Assembly: GCA_040389065.1 (NCBI GenBank)
Contig: JAZKAR010000029.1
Location: 6,915-70,914 of the forward strand
From: JAZKAR01 sp040389065
Lineage (GTDB): Bacteria > Pseudomonadota > Gammaproteobacteria > Burkholderiales > Casimicrobiaceae
Direction of reading: 5' to 3'
Length of the DNA: 64,000 nt
The translations under genes and the position numbers were made by a program. Within the stretch, counting starts at the first letter, position 1. The number at the start of each line of letters is the position of its first letter. A model generated the notes under the pieces. The model saw only the letters and a list, made by a program, of their open reading frames with translations. It was not told the origin of the DNA and searched no databases. Below are positions 45,125 through 53,497 of this stretch, in pieces.

Positions 45125-46177
45125 CTAGGAAGTGGGAGGAAAATCTGTCACGCCCCCCTTATTTCCTCTTAGCGCTTGAAGTAGTGGAGGATAGGCAAGA
45201 AAATGATGAGGAAATCCTGGGCTAATTTTACTGACCTCATTCAAGCGTTCCAGCTGCGATGGCTCAAGTTGAAACTCCAAACATCCTAAATTCTGCTGAA
45301 ACTGCGATAACGTTCTGCCAGCAATCATGGGAATAATATTATCTGGCTTCTGCCTCATCCAATTTAACGCAATTTGCGCAGGCGGTCTGTTTAACTCTGT
45401 TGCAATTTCTGCAACCTCTGCCGCAATATGTAAAGCGGTTCGCGTCAAACGATCACTATTTAACCAATTTCCACGTTTTGAATCCTCAATATAAATATCA
45501 TCGCCAGTTAGCTTATATTTACCTGTCAGTACCCCACCCGCTAAAGGCCCCCAAGCGAGAACACCAAGCCCCAATGACTTAGCCATGGGTAGCAAATCAC
45601 GCTCAGAGGTTCTCTCAATTAAGTTGTATTCTGTTTGAAGTCCAATAAATTTTGTCCACCCACGCAACTCTGCGAGCATATTAGCTTGAGAGATAATCCA
45701 AGCAGGTGTATTAGAAATACCAATATAATGAACCTTGCCAGATCGTATTAAATCATCCAAACCCCGCATAATTTCTTCGATAGGCGTAACAAAATCCCAA
45801 ACGTGTAACCAATAGATATCAATATAGTCTGTTTTCAATTGCCTCAAGCTTTGTTCTAAGGCTTTGAACATATTTTTGCGATGGTTACCTCCCCCATTGG
45901 GATCATCTGGTTGGGTACTTAATGAGTACTTGGTCGATAAAACAAAATGATCACGCTTAGAAGCAATAAAATCTCCTACAAACTTTTCACTGGTTCCATA
46001 AGTATACGTATTCGCTGTATCAATAAAGTTGCCGCCTGCTTCGCAAAAAGCATCAAAAATCGTCTGGCTTTCTTCCTTAGAAGCCCCAAAGCGCCAATCC
46101 TCACCAAATGTCATCGTACCCAAGCATAATTCGGATACGCGAAGGCCTGAATGTCCCAGAAATTTATAGCGCATCAT
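45125..46177 (-). CDS. aldo/keto reductase
   Basis: A 350-residue NADPH-dependent oxidoreductase with the TIM-barrel AKR fold. The active site shows Asp and Tyr in NFIDTANTYTYGTSEK (about 51-66), the Lys of LSTKYSL (about 80-86) and His in YWLHVWD (about 121-127). NADPH-binding C-terminal residues follow in MIAGRTLSQFQQNL. It reduces aldehydes or ketones; the substrate is unknown. Its ATG overlaps the DJ-1-family stop by four bases (ATGA), so the two are translationally coupled. Confidence 0.92.
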   Translation of the reverse strand: MMRYKFLGHSGLRVSELCLGTMTFGEDWRFGASKEESQTIFDAFCEAGGNFIDTANTYTYGTSEKFVGDFIASKRDHFVLSTKYSLSTQPDDPNGGGNHRKNMFKALEQSLRQLKTDYIDIYWLHVWDFVTPIEEIMRGLDDLIRSGKVHYIGISNTPAWIISQANMLAELRGWTKFIGLQTEYNLIERTSERDLLPMAKSLGLGVLAWGPLAGGVLTGKYKLTGDDIYIEDSKRGNWLNSDRLTRTALHIAAEVAEIATELNRPPAQIALNWMRQKPDNIIPMIAGRTLSQFQQNLGCLEFQLEPSQLERLNEVSKISPGFPHHFLAYPPLLQALRGNKGGVTDFPPTS

Positions 46178-46830
46178 GAGGCAGATGCCTGTTGCAAGGG
46201 TGGTGTAACATGTTGAGGTGCTTCTACAGGCGTATCAAAAAACAACCCCTCTCCAACAGGTTGGCAAGATTTAATCACGGCATTAGCAATATCAGCTCCC
46301 ACTAACCTTTCAATAATCCACCCTGCAAGATATTGAGCAGATAAACAACCTCCCGCAGTTGCAATATTTCCTTCTATCACCAATGGCTTTTCAATAACAT
46401 GTACCCCATACGCACTTAATAGAGGTTTTGCAGAAGGATAAGTAGTAGCCTGCTTTCCTTGAAGCAAACCTAATGCAGCAAGCATTAAGGCGCCCGAACA
46501 AATAGAACCTATTAGCTGTCGCTCAGGATTGAGATTAAATTGTGCCAGATACTCTTCATCTTGTATTTTGAGGCGTGTTCCTTTTCCACTGGTGAAAAGC
46601 ACTGCATCTGCGGTGTTCGCTTCACTTAATGGACCATGTGTTGAGATGGTTAATCCTGTCATGGATCGATGAAAAGAAGCCTCTCCAAGAATGCGTACTT
46701 TCCAATGCGGAAGGTGTACACGATTCAGAAGATCCCAAATAAATATTAAATCAATATCGGTAAAATCATCAAACGCAACAATGGCAATGTGAAGTGGTTG
46801 AATATCGGGGGCAGAACTCGATAATGGCAT
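46174..46830 (-). CDS. DJ-1/PfpI-family protein (isonitrile hydratase-like)
   Basis: A 218-residue class I glutamine amidotransferase-like protein. The nucleophilic elbow is SICSGALMLAALGLL (about 108-122) with Cys, and the N-terminal VAFDDFTDIDLIFIWDLL matches the isonitrile hydratase/AraC-N-terminal subgroup. Relatives hydrate isonitriles, act as glyoxalases or chaperones. There is no DNA-binding domain. It lies 74 bp downstream of the PqqD/CADD-like oxidase gene and overlaps the aldo-keto reductase. Confidence 0.83.
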   Translation of the reverse strand: MPLSSSAPDIQPLHIAIVAFDDFTDIDLIFIWDLLNRVHLPHWKVRILGEASFHRSMTGLTISTHGPLSEANTADAVLFTSGKGTRLKIQDEEYLAQFNLNPERQLIGSICSGALMLAALGLLQGKQATTYPSAKPLLSAYGVHVIEKPLVIEGNIATAGGCLSAQYLAGWIIERLVGADIANAVIKSCQPVGEGLFFDTPVEAPQHVTPPLQQASAS

Positions 46831-46904
46831 AGCGTTTTCTCTTACAGCGTTATTAATCTAGCTCCAGAGCCTGTTTGCTGCTAGACAGAAACAGGCTTGT
46901 TATA

Positions 46905-47885
46905 TCAAATAGACTCAAAATTAACAGGCTGTCGCGGAAAATATTTTCCATCTAAGCGATTAAAGTACGCTTTTATTTCAATCCCCTGAAGATCAAAGGC
47001 ATGTTTCAGGTCATGAATTTTATTAGCAACCTGATCCAAACACTTTCTATCTTGTATTTCAATAAGATCAAGATGTGACTCTAAAAGCTCTGCATGCCCT
47101 AGCCCTACATCAATTTGTTGATGTTTAAAATAAGGGTCAAACGCTTTAGCGTCTACATGATAGTGCTCGGCAAGGCTAACTTTAAATTCTGCAATTTGTT
47201 CTTCGTTAAATTCCTGTGCCTCAATAACCGCTGCTACCATCAATACTGAAGAAGGCTCAAGCTCGAATAATTCCCGCATCAAAAAACCAACCAACCGGGT
47301 TGAAAGAAGCGGAATACTGGTTTCAACTTCAGAACGTGATAAGCCTAAATTAACGAGTGTATCTAGTACAAATTTTTCATGCCCCTTTTCCTCATTAGCA
47401 TATTGAGTAAGTATTTTTTTTAATTCACCCGTCGCACAATGGGCAGCATGCTCAATTGCATAAGGAAAATCTTTAATATAGTGGTACATTTCAATCAGCC
47501 ACCCGACTAGCGCAGGTTTTGGCAATTTCCCCGCTGCAAATTCGTTGCCGATATAAGAAATTCGAAGCTCATCACTCCAAATTTTACATGCCCGCATAAA
47601 CGCATCACGAACATGCTCTATAGAAGGGTTTTCAGCTGCCTCAGAAAAATAGATAATCTCTGCAGGTTTTAAAGAACCAAGTAACGCATTAACATCATCG
47701 GTTTTAAGCCCGCTCTTTACTGCGATATCGTCAATAGAATAATGACCCGTACAATAACTTCGCATTTTCAAAAACTCTAATGCAGGAAGAGTAGGAACCT
47801 CAAATGTAGCTTTGCTTGTGATCAGCGTCGCCATTTCTTTTTGAGGATTAATATGCCACACATTTTCTCGAAGTCTTGGATACAT
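46905..47885 (-). CDS. PqqD-like domain fused to a CADD/PqqC-type haem-oxygenase-like di-iron oxidase
   Basis: A 326-residue two-domain protein. Residues 1-80 have the beta-strand plus winged-helix pattern of PqqD and RiPP recognition elements, with PTLPALEFLKM then YSIDDIAVKSGLKTDDVNAL. Residues about 90-320 are an all-helical PqqC/CADD/TENA-like domain. Candidate iron ligands are E166-x2-H169 (ANEEKGHEKF), E222 (AVIEAQEF), and H255-x3-D259 plus H264 (KHQQIDVGLGH), the arrangement of haem-oxygenase-like di-iron oxidases. CADD relatives make p-aminobenzoate from their own tyrosine, while others modify peptides or amino acids. The domain fusion plus an upstream 71-aa peptide gene argues for peptide modification (inference). 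Confidence 0.72.
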   Translation of the reverse strand: MYPRLRENVWHINPQKEMATLITSKATFEVPTLPALEFLKMRSYCTGHYSIDDIAVKSGLKTDDVNALLGSLKPAEIIYFSEAAENPSIEHVRDAFMRACKIWSDELRISYIGNEFAAGKLPKPALVGWLIEMYHYIKDFPYAIEHAAHCATGELKKILTQYANEEKGHEKFVLDTLVNLGLSRSEVETSIPLLSTRLVGFLMRELFELEPSSVLMVAAVIEAQEFNEEQIAEFKVSLAEHYHVDAKAFDPYFKHQQIDVGLGHAELLESHLDLIEIQDRKCLDQVANKIHDLKHAFDLQGIEIKAYFNRLDGKYFPRQPVNFESI

Positions 47886-47968
47886 GCGATTAAAGCCTAT
47901 TGTCGAATATAGGAATAACTGGAATATAAAGAAGTCACCTCTGTATATTCAGCTATGAAATAATCAAG

Positions 47969-48011
47969 CTGTGTCTCTAAAGACGAAACTTTTTAGCCTT
48001 TAGAGACACAG
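47969..48011 (-). terminator. 14-bp stem-loop between the peptide gene and the oxidase gene
   Basis: Perfect arms CTGTGTCTCTAAAG and CTTTAGAGACACAG with a 15-nt loop. On the minus strand it follows the peptide stop by 28 bases. There is no long T run, so it probably attenuates or protects the upstream message and does not fully terminate it. Confidence 0.65.
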
Positions 48012-48038
48012 CCTGATATCATCTACTTTTGTATACGA

Positions 48039-48254
48039 TTAGCCGCAAACAAAAATAACACTGGCACCTTCATGAGCAACGATTGCACCAGGCTTCAATT
48101 CAAAATTTAGACTGCTGGTCGTTTGATGACCTGTAATCACTTTCAAGGGAGCTTGACCAGGATGGAAACCTCCTGCTACTGCATGGGCTACTAATTTTCC
48201 CTCTTCACTGCTATTAATGTTTTTTTGTGCCGCTTGATTTGTTGAATCAGCCAT
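48039..48254 (-). CDS. 71-residue peptide, candidate RiPP precursor
   Basis: A short gene with a strong AAGGA site eight bases before ATG 48254. The N-terminal 20 residues are polar (Asn, Gln, Ser, Glu, Lys). There is a Gly-Gly in LVAHAVAGGF (21-30), a middle with GHQTTSSLNFELKPG, and a hydrophobic end SVIFVCG carrying the only cysteine (C70). No signal peptide or membrane helix. I do not recognise the family. Its position one stem-loop ahead of the PqqD-like/di-iron oxidase fusion suggests a leader-core precursor. A small folded carrier protein is an alternative. A longer frame from 48299 lacks comparable initiation signals. Confidence 0.65.
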   Translation of the reverse strand: MADSTNQAAQKNINSSEEGKLVAHAVAGGFHPGQAPLKVITGHQTTSSLNFELKPGAIVAHEGASVIFVCG

Positions 48255-48649
48255 CGTAAATATCCTTTTAAAAAGATGAAATGAAGACTTTATACTCAAT
48301 GCTCAACTAAATAACCTCATCGTTTTCTTATCTTACTGGTTCAAATCAAGATAAGAATCTTATTGAGCCACATGTTAAGACAACGAGTATTAAGAAGCAT
48401 TGTCAGTAGGTAAAAAAACATAAATATGGTAAACATACATTTACCGGGGCCTAGATTGAGTCACTTGATAGGGTTTGTCAATACATGCTACCTGCCAACA
48501 CAGACAGGATTAATTAAAAATAAATGTCAAAATAGTTATAAAAAACTGGCTTGATATAACTATTTGCAAAAAATAAATCCATCTTTCTCAAGATATCACT
48601 TACATGTAACCATGTTTTGCAATGCAGCTAACATTGTCAAAAAAATCAC
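48255..48649. other. leader and intergenic region of the peptide locus
   Basis: About 395 bp between the recC stop and the peptide start. It holds an 8-bp hairpin CTTATCTT/AAGATAAG (48327-48355) and, on the minus strand, a TATAAA box about 40 bases before the peptide ATG without a good -35. No other gene is visible. Confidence 0.4.
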
Positions 48650-51600
48650 TTATATTTCGACTAAGTGTCGATACAAAGGTAACCATACGCGTTGCGCTAA
48701 ATCACAAAATTCCTTATGAAAGGGTTCATCAAACGGTTGATGATTTCTCCATAATCGTTCAAGCCAGGGGTCACTTTCCCACTCCGCAGGCAGCTTTTCC
48801 AACCCTCCGCTTGAAACGCGTATCCAGGAACCTTCCCAAGCTTTTTTCGCACTTTCTAGTGACTTATCTTTCACTTGCAAAATTACTTCTTCAATACTAT
48901 GCGCCTCAGCACGATGATCTAAATCATTATCAGCAAGTGCTGCCGCTAGACTTTCAGCATACGCTGCACTGGTTTTTCTAAATAAGGAAAGGCGCTGCAC
49001 AGATATTTTTCTATAGATATCAACGAGGTCTGCTAATACAACGTCTGGTTTCAAACACTGCTTAAACTGATAAATTTTTGTTTCATCGATCAATGTAGTC
49101 GTTGAACACTTTCCTTCAACATCACTCCAGCACAAAGCAAGATGCTTTAACCAAGCTGATAACAAACTATAAGGAGTGATTTTATGATGCTGAATAAAGA
49201 CTAATCCTGTATCACGCACGCCACTTAGCCATCCGGTTAACTCAATATCAGGCTTACATAAAAGCCGCCAGGCTTTATCTTCATGCAAATAAGCTGCCAA
49301 ATAAGATTCTGCCTGCTGATGCAAACGCTCAACCAACTTTCGCTCTTTACGTTCTAGCCTCATGCCCCATTCTCCATGAGGCAATACACCTGTTGCACGA
49401 GCCAATTCAGGGATATGTACCGCATACCCTTTTTCTATCATCTCCCATGCCTGATACCTTAAGAGTTTTCTTTCTGCCCATTCTATTGAAAAAGGCTCGG
49501 TAATCGGCAAAGCCTCGCTCCATCGGGCTTCGCTTAAACCGCAACGGCGCTGAAGTAAATGTTGGGCTGGATTTGCTAACGCCCTAAAGAGTTCATCGAT
49601 ATCAAGGCGCTGTATGCTTTCAGTACTATCATTCGTCACATCATGTGTACTCGTAGTGAGTGCCTTATCTAACAAATTTCGACCGCTTATCAAACCACGC
49701 CCTGCATAGTGGGCTGCCCGACACCATAATGCTGAGAAGCCTGGCAATGCTTGTGTTCCATTAAAATACTGCGCATCAAACGCCTGCAAAGGATGTACCG
49801 TGCGTAACTGTTGAAGTAGCTGGCGTTCAGCACTTTGCTTCCATGCTCGATAGGTAACTTTATCTTCATCATCAGGCTGCTCGGCTAAACAACTAGCAGG
49901 AATGCATGTTTTCTTTATCACCTCTACTAAATCTGCGACTAAAATTGAAGACGGTAACTCCTGGTCAGTACGAATATCTTTACCCACATAACTAAAATAT
50001 AAAATATCACGTGCCGAAAGCAGCGTTTCTAATAGCAAAAATCGATCATCTGCTCGGCGCGAACGATCTCCCTTGCGCGGATAACGTGCGATTAAATCGA
50101 GATACTGCACTCGCTGAGGCCGGGGAAAAGTAAGGTCATCCATACCCAATAAACACACTACTCGAAAAGGTAAACTTCGCATGGGAACAATCGTACAAAA
50201 CGTTACCCCCCCGGTTAAAAAGCCTCCCTCGCTGCCTTCAGATTCTAGGCGTGCTTTCATCCAGCTTCGTACTACTGAAAGCTCCACTTCGCGATGATAA
50301 TCCGCTTGCTCTGCTAACTCATTCAATGTCACACAATACGCACGCAAACATTGTACGATTAAGCTATCTTCATCCGATTGTGTGTTCAACAATTGATCAA
50401 GCATCGCATCTAAACGTCGTACCCATTCACCTAACGTGGCACTCCCCTTGAGAGACTCTGCAACGTCAAATAAGGTATTCACAAAGCACGAAAATTTGGC
50501 AGCTACCTGCGCAGAACTTCCTTCAACATCATCAAACGCCAATATATTTTCATATAATGGATGTGTATGTTGAGCAGCCTCATGCGGCAAAACAATTCCT
50601 AACATAAGGCGCGTTAAACCTTCGCGCCATGTGTTGTGTTCGGTAGGAGGCAGCCCTAAAGCTTCTTTATGTTTCCCCTCTTGGCCCCAGCGTACTCCCG
50701 TTTCTTTTACCCAATGATGAATTAAGGTTAATGCACTCTCTTCAATACCAAAACGTGATCGAATCGCTTCAACATCTAAAAGTTTTAATACCCACTCTGC
50801 ACTCATACGGCTTTCAGGTAACTCAAGTAATGTTATAAATACTTGAGTGAGCGCTGAAGCTTTGCCAAAGCTTCGATCTGCAATAGAAAAAGGAATAGTG
50901 GGTTGACCAGCCTGAGGCGCAAATACTGACTCAATTAGAGGTGCATACGTTTCAATATCAGGTGTTAAAACAACAATGTCAGAAGGTTTTAATAGAGGAT
51001 TCTCTGAAAACAATGCCAAAAGCTGGTCATGCAATACTTCTATTTCTCGCATTTCACTATGGCATACATGAATTTGTAACGAACGATCATCAGGAGAAAC
51101 AAGAATCGGATCCCATGGTATAAAGGAATTTAAGGAATTTTCACTCTGGTGGTTGTTTTCACTTCGATTCGTTAGCATTAGAATATCGCGCTGTAACCAA
51201 TGCAGCAAAACTTTCGGCTCAACTATTTCATCAAAAACTGACTCAAGCTCTGCTTCTTGAATTAAGCTATCAAAGAAATCACGCCCTTGCTTCCCCCAGC
51301 GCGCCAATAAAGGATGCCCTACTTCTAGATATAAATCAGAAGGATCAAGCTCACTAGCAGGTATTTTTTTTGATAATTCGAATGCTAGGCGCTCTTGCTC
51401 TGACTCATCTCGAATACCACCCCAAGGCTCTGAACAAGGATTCAATGCAAAAAATAGAACATCGATATGTTTCGATAATGCCTTTAACACATGCATATAG
51501 ACTGGAGGTAAGTTGCTAATGCCAACCAGCGCTATCCGCTTGGGCAGCTTTTCAATTCCCTCGCCTCGCTCAAGCTGAGCAAACAACTGCGCTAAGGAGC

Positions 51601-52165
51601 GCGCTCGGTGATCGTCAGCACTTTCAAGCACTAAATCACGCCATATAGCAGCTTGCCATAAAGCATCTTGATCGCTAATTGCTTTCCCTAATGATGTTAA
51701 AGCAGGTTGGTTACTTTCCCACGCACTTAGCCAATCGGGTCTGTACACTAAATATTGGTCAAATGCATCTGCAATTCGAACTGCCAGTTCATAACGTCGA
51801 TAGTCGCCTCCCTCTATTAGGTATTGCTGCAACATCGGATACGCATTTATGTTCGAATCACTTTCCAACCAGCGCATCACTCGAAATGTCATTACCTCGC
51901 CGGCAAATGCCGAGCGGCGCTGTTGTTTCCCTAATAACAAATTTAATATTTGCCAAAAAAAAGAAGCAGGTAAAGGATAATTAACATTAGCAGCTATTCC
52001 TTTCGATTGCGCCAATCGAAAGTTTAGCCAACGCCCCATTCCTTTTGATTGCACTACCACTATTTTAGGCTCTAAGGGATTGTCGTGCTGTTGGCGTTTG
52101 AAGATACTAACCACCAGCATTTCATATAAATACTCAAGTCGATTGGATTCGTAAAGAAATAACAT
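48650..52165 (-). CDS. recC: RecBCD subunit RecC (exodeoxyribonuclease V gamma)
   Basis: A 1171-residue protein matching RecC throughout: the N-terminal VVQSKGMGRWLNFRLAQSKG (about 36-55), NYPLPASFFWQIL, the degenerate helicase motifs such as LVGISNLPPVYMHVL, VLTPDIETYAPLIESVF, and the nuclease-like C-terminal part with FCTIVPMRSLPFRVVCLLGM (about 655-674). RecC scans for Chi and splits the DNA in the RecBCD recombination-repair enzyme. Neither recB nor recD is adjacent in this window; upstream is DUF2069. No clear ribosome binding site precedes ATG 52165. Confidence 0.93.
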   Translation of the reverse strand: MLFLYESNRLEYLYEMLVVSIFKRQQHDNPLEPKIVVVQSKGMGRWLNFRLAQSKGIAANVNYPLPASFFWQILNLLLGKQQRRSAFAGEVMTFRVMRWLESDSNINAYPMLQQYLIEGGDYRRYELAVRIADAFDQYLVYRPDWLSAWESNQPALTSLGKAISDQDALWQAAIWRDLVLESADDHRARSLAQLFAQLERGEGIEKLPKRIALVGISNLPPVYMHVLKALSKHIDVLFFALNPCSEPWGGIRDESEQERLAFELSKKIPASELDPSDLYLEVGHPLLARWGKQGRDFFDSLIQEAELESVFDEIVEPKVLLHWLQRDILMLTNRSENNHQSENSLNSFIPWDPILVSPDDRSLQIHVCHSEMREIEVLHDQLLALFSENPLLKPSDIVVLTPDIETYAPLIESVFAPQAGQPTIPFSIADRSFGKASALTQVFITLLELPESRMSAEWVLKLLDVEAIRSRFGIEESALTLIHHWVKETGVRWGQEGKHKEALGLPPTEHNTWREGLTRLMLGIVLPHEAAQHTHPLYENILAFDDVEGSSAQVAAKFSCFVNTLFDVAESLKGSATLGEWVRRLDAMLDQLLNTQSDEDSLIVQCLRAYCVTLNELAEQADYHREVELSVVRSWMKARLESEGSEGGFLTGGVTFCTIVPMRSLPFRVVCLLGMDDLTFPRPQRVQYLDLIARYPRKGDRSRRADDRFLLLETLLSARDILYFSYVGKDIRTDQELPSSILVADLVEVIKKTCIPASCLAEQPDDEDKVTYRAWKQSAERQLLQQLRTVHPLQAFDAQYFNGTQALPGFSALWCRAAHYAGRGLISGRNLLDKALTTSTHDVTNDSTESIQRLDIDELFRALANPAQHLLQRRCGLSEARWSEALPITEPFSIEWAERKLLRYQAWEMIEKGYAVHIPELARATGVLPHGEWGMRLERKERKLVERLHQQAESYLAAYLHEDKAWRLLCKPDIELTGWLSGVRDTGLVFIQHHKITPYSLLSAWLKHLALCWSDVEGKCSTTTLIDETKIYQFKQCLKPDVVLADLVDIYRKISVQRLSLFRKTSAAYAESLAAALADNDLDHRAEAHSIEEVILQVKDKSLESAKKAWEGSWIRVSSGGLEKLPAEWESDPWLERLWRNHQPFDEPFHKEFCDLAQRVWLPLYRHLVEI

Positions 52166-52238
52166 AATGACTTTGCGTAAAAATACTCAAGAAATAATTG
52201 TAATATCGTGTTTCAAAACAGCGAGCGTTATATACACA

Positions 52239-52598
52239 TCATTTTTGCAAACGAACAAGCCTCAACCACATTGTACAACTCGCAAAAAATATGAGCGCCA
52301 AGAATAACTCTAAGATTGCTAACTGCTGAGAGATCCCGCGATCTACGTAGAGGCGCACTGATCCTTCCGCCACATACAGCCAAACAACCAAGACTCCCCA
52401 TTGAAAAGCTTTTGCTCGCCCTTTTAATATTCCCCATAAGAGAAAAAAGAGGGGCAATATTTTTAACGATAATATCGTTCCACCAGGACGCAAAGGCGCT
52501 AGAAAGCGTTCCCAAGCCCCGCCCAATATAATTAAAGCAATCATTGAAATCAGGCTTAAACCGTAATACAAACGGGGATCTTTAAAAATTAATCTCAT
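52239..52598 (-). CDS. DUF2069 membrane protein
   Basis: A 119-residue protein with four predicted transmembrane helices (about 12-30, 43-60, 64-80 and 92-112). The pattern WERFLAPLRPGG and LWGILKGRAKAFQWGVLVV with AEGSVRLYVD is typical for DUF2069. Function unknown. It lies 70 bp downstream of wrbA, a pairing I associate with betaproteobacteria, and probably shares its transcript. Confidence 0.9.
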   Translation of the reverse strand: MRLIFKDPRLYYGLSLISMIALIILGGAWERFLAPLRPGGTILSLKILPLFFLLWGILKGRAKAFQWGVLVVWLYVAEGSVRLYVDRGISQQLAILELFLALIFFASCTMWLRLVRLQK

Positions 52599-52668
52599 GG
52601 TTTGATTACCTTAACATGAATGCTTTAAATCAATAGAAATAGTGGTAACGTTATCTTATTACTAAGTG

Positions 52669-53268
52669 TTACGTCTTTAAACGTTGTGCCAGCAATGCAA
52701 CACGACGCCCCAACGCACGGCATAACTGGCGCTCATGCTCAGTTAATGTTGCAGGCGGCTTATCACCACGCCAGTGACTTGCTCCATATGGCGTGCCTCC
52801 CGAAGAGGTAGCCGTTAAGGCTGGCTGACTATAAGGCAAACCTACTAAAAACATTCCAAAATGTAAGAGTGGAGGCATCATCGACCATAAGGTTGTTTCC
52901 TGACCTCCATGTAAGCTTGCAGAAGATGTAAACACAGCGGCTGGTTTATTTTCTAACTCGCCAGAATGCCACACAGCACTTGCTTGTTCAAAAAAATATT
53001 TCAAAGGAGCAGCCATACTTCCAAACCGAGTGGGGGAACCTAATAGTAAGCCATCACATTGCTTTAGGTCATCCAATGTAGCATAAGGCACACCTTCTAA
53101 CGGAATGCTCGGTTCTGAAGCTTCGCACACCGTCGAAACTGCAGGAACAGTGCGTAGCACTACTTGCGTATCTGTTACTGACTCAGCCCCAAAGGCAATC
53201 TCTCTTGCCATACTAGCAACGGCACCGTGCCGGCTATAAAAAAGAACCAAAATCGAAGAAGTTGCCAT
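52669..53268 (-). CDS. wrbA: WrbA NAD(P)H:quinone oxidoreductase
   Basis: A 199-residue flavodoxin-like enzyme that reduces quinones by two electrons. The FMN phosphate loop is ILVLFYSRHGAVASMAREI (about 6-24), with GSPTRFGSMAAPLKYFFEQ (about 77-95) and FTSSASLHGGQETTLWSM (about 112-129) contacting FMN. Full length for WrbA. It is the first gene of the wrbA-DUF2069 pair. Confidence 0.93.
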   Translation of the reverse strand: MATSSILVLFYSRHGAVASMAREIAFGAESVTDTQVVLRTVPAVSTVCEASEPSIPLEGVPYATLDDLKQCDGLLLGSPTRFGSMAAPLKYFFEQASAVWHSGELENKPAAVFTSSASLHGGQETTLWSMMPPLLHFGMFLVGLPYSQPALTATSSGGTPYGASHWRGDKPPATLTEHERQLCRALGRRVALLAQRLKT

Positions 53269-53411
53269 GATACCTATATACCCTGAACCTCATACCATTT
53301 TTCATATCAAACTGTTCAAATCAGTTGTGTATTTCGACCCGATACATCTACACACTCATGAATCAGTACATTTAATGTTAATGACTGGTATAAATTTATA
53401 AAAACAGATCC

Positions 53412-53455
53412 AAAAAAAACCCTACTAACACTACCTTTTGGCAATATTAGTAGGG
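53412..53455 (-). terminator. intrinsic terminator for the yciB-bolA-ppiC operon
   Basis: On the minus strand, a 9-bp stem CCCTACTAA/TTAGTAGGG with an 18-nt loop is followed at once by eight T residues. It lies about 45 bp after the ppiC stop, as expected for a Rho-independent terminator. Confidence 0.88.
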
Positions 53456-53497
53456 CTAACTAGGAGATGTCATTGAGACATCACCGAAATTATTTAA

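Noticed and set aside
46905..47885. Calling the oxidase a plain CADD p-aminobenzoate synthase
   Set aside because: The added PqqD-like N-terminal domain and adjoining peptide gene are not features of CADD, although a folate role cannot be excluded given FolE2 7 kb away.
48327..48355. Hairpin with GGTTCAAATC considered as part of a tRNA
   Set aside because: No acceptor, D or anticodon stems can be built around it; only an 8-bp stem is present.
52239..52515. Alternative frame overlapping DUF2069 (95 codons, minus strand)
   Set aside because: DUF2069 membrane topology and conserved motifs fix the real frame.
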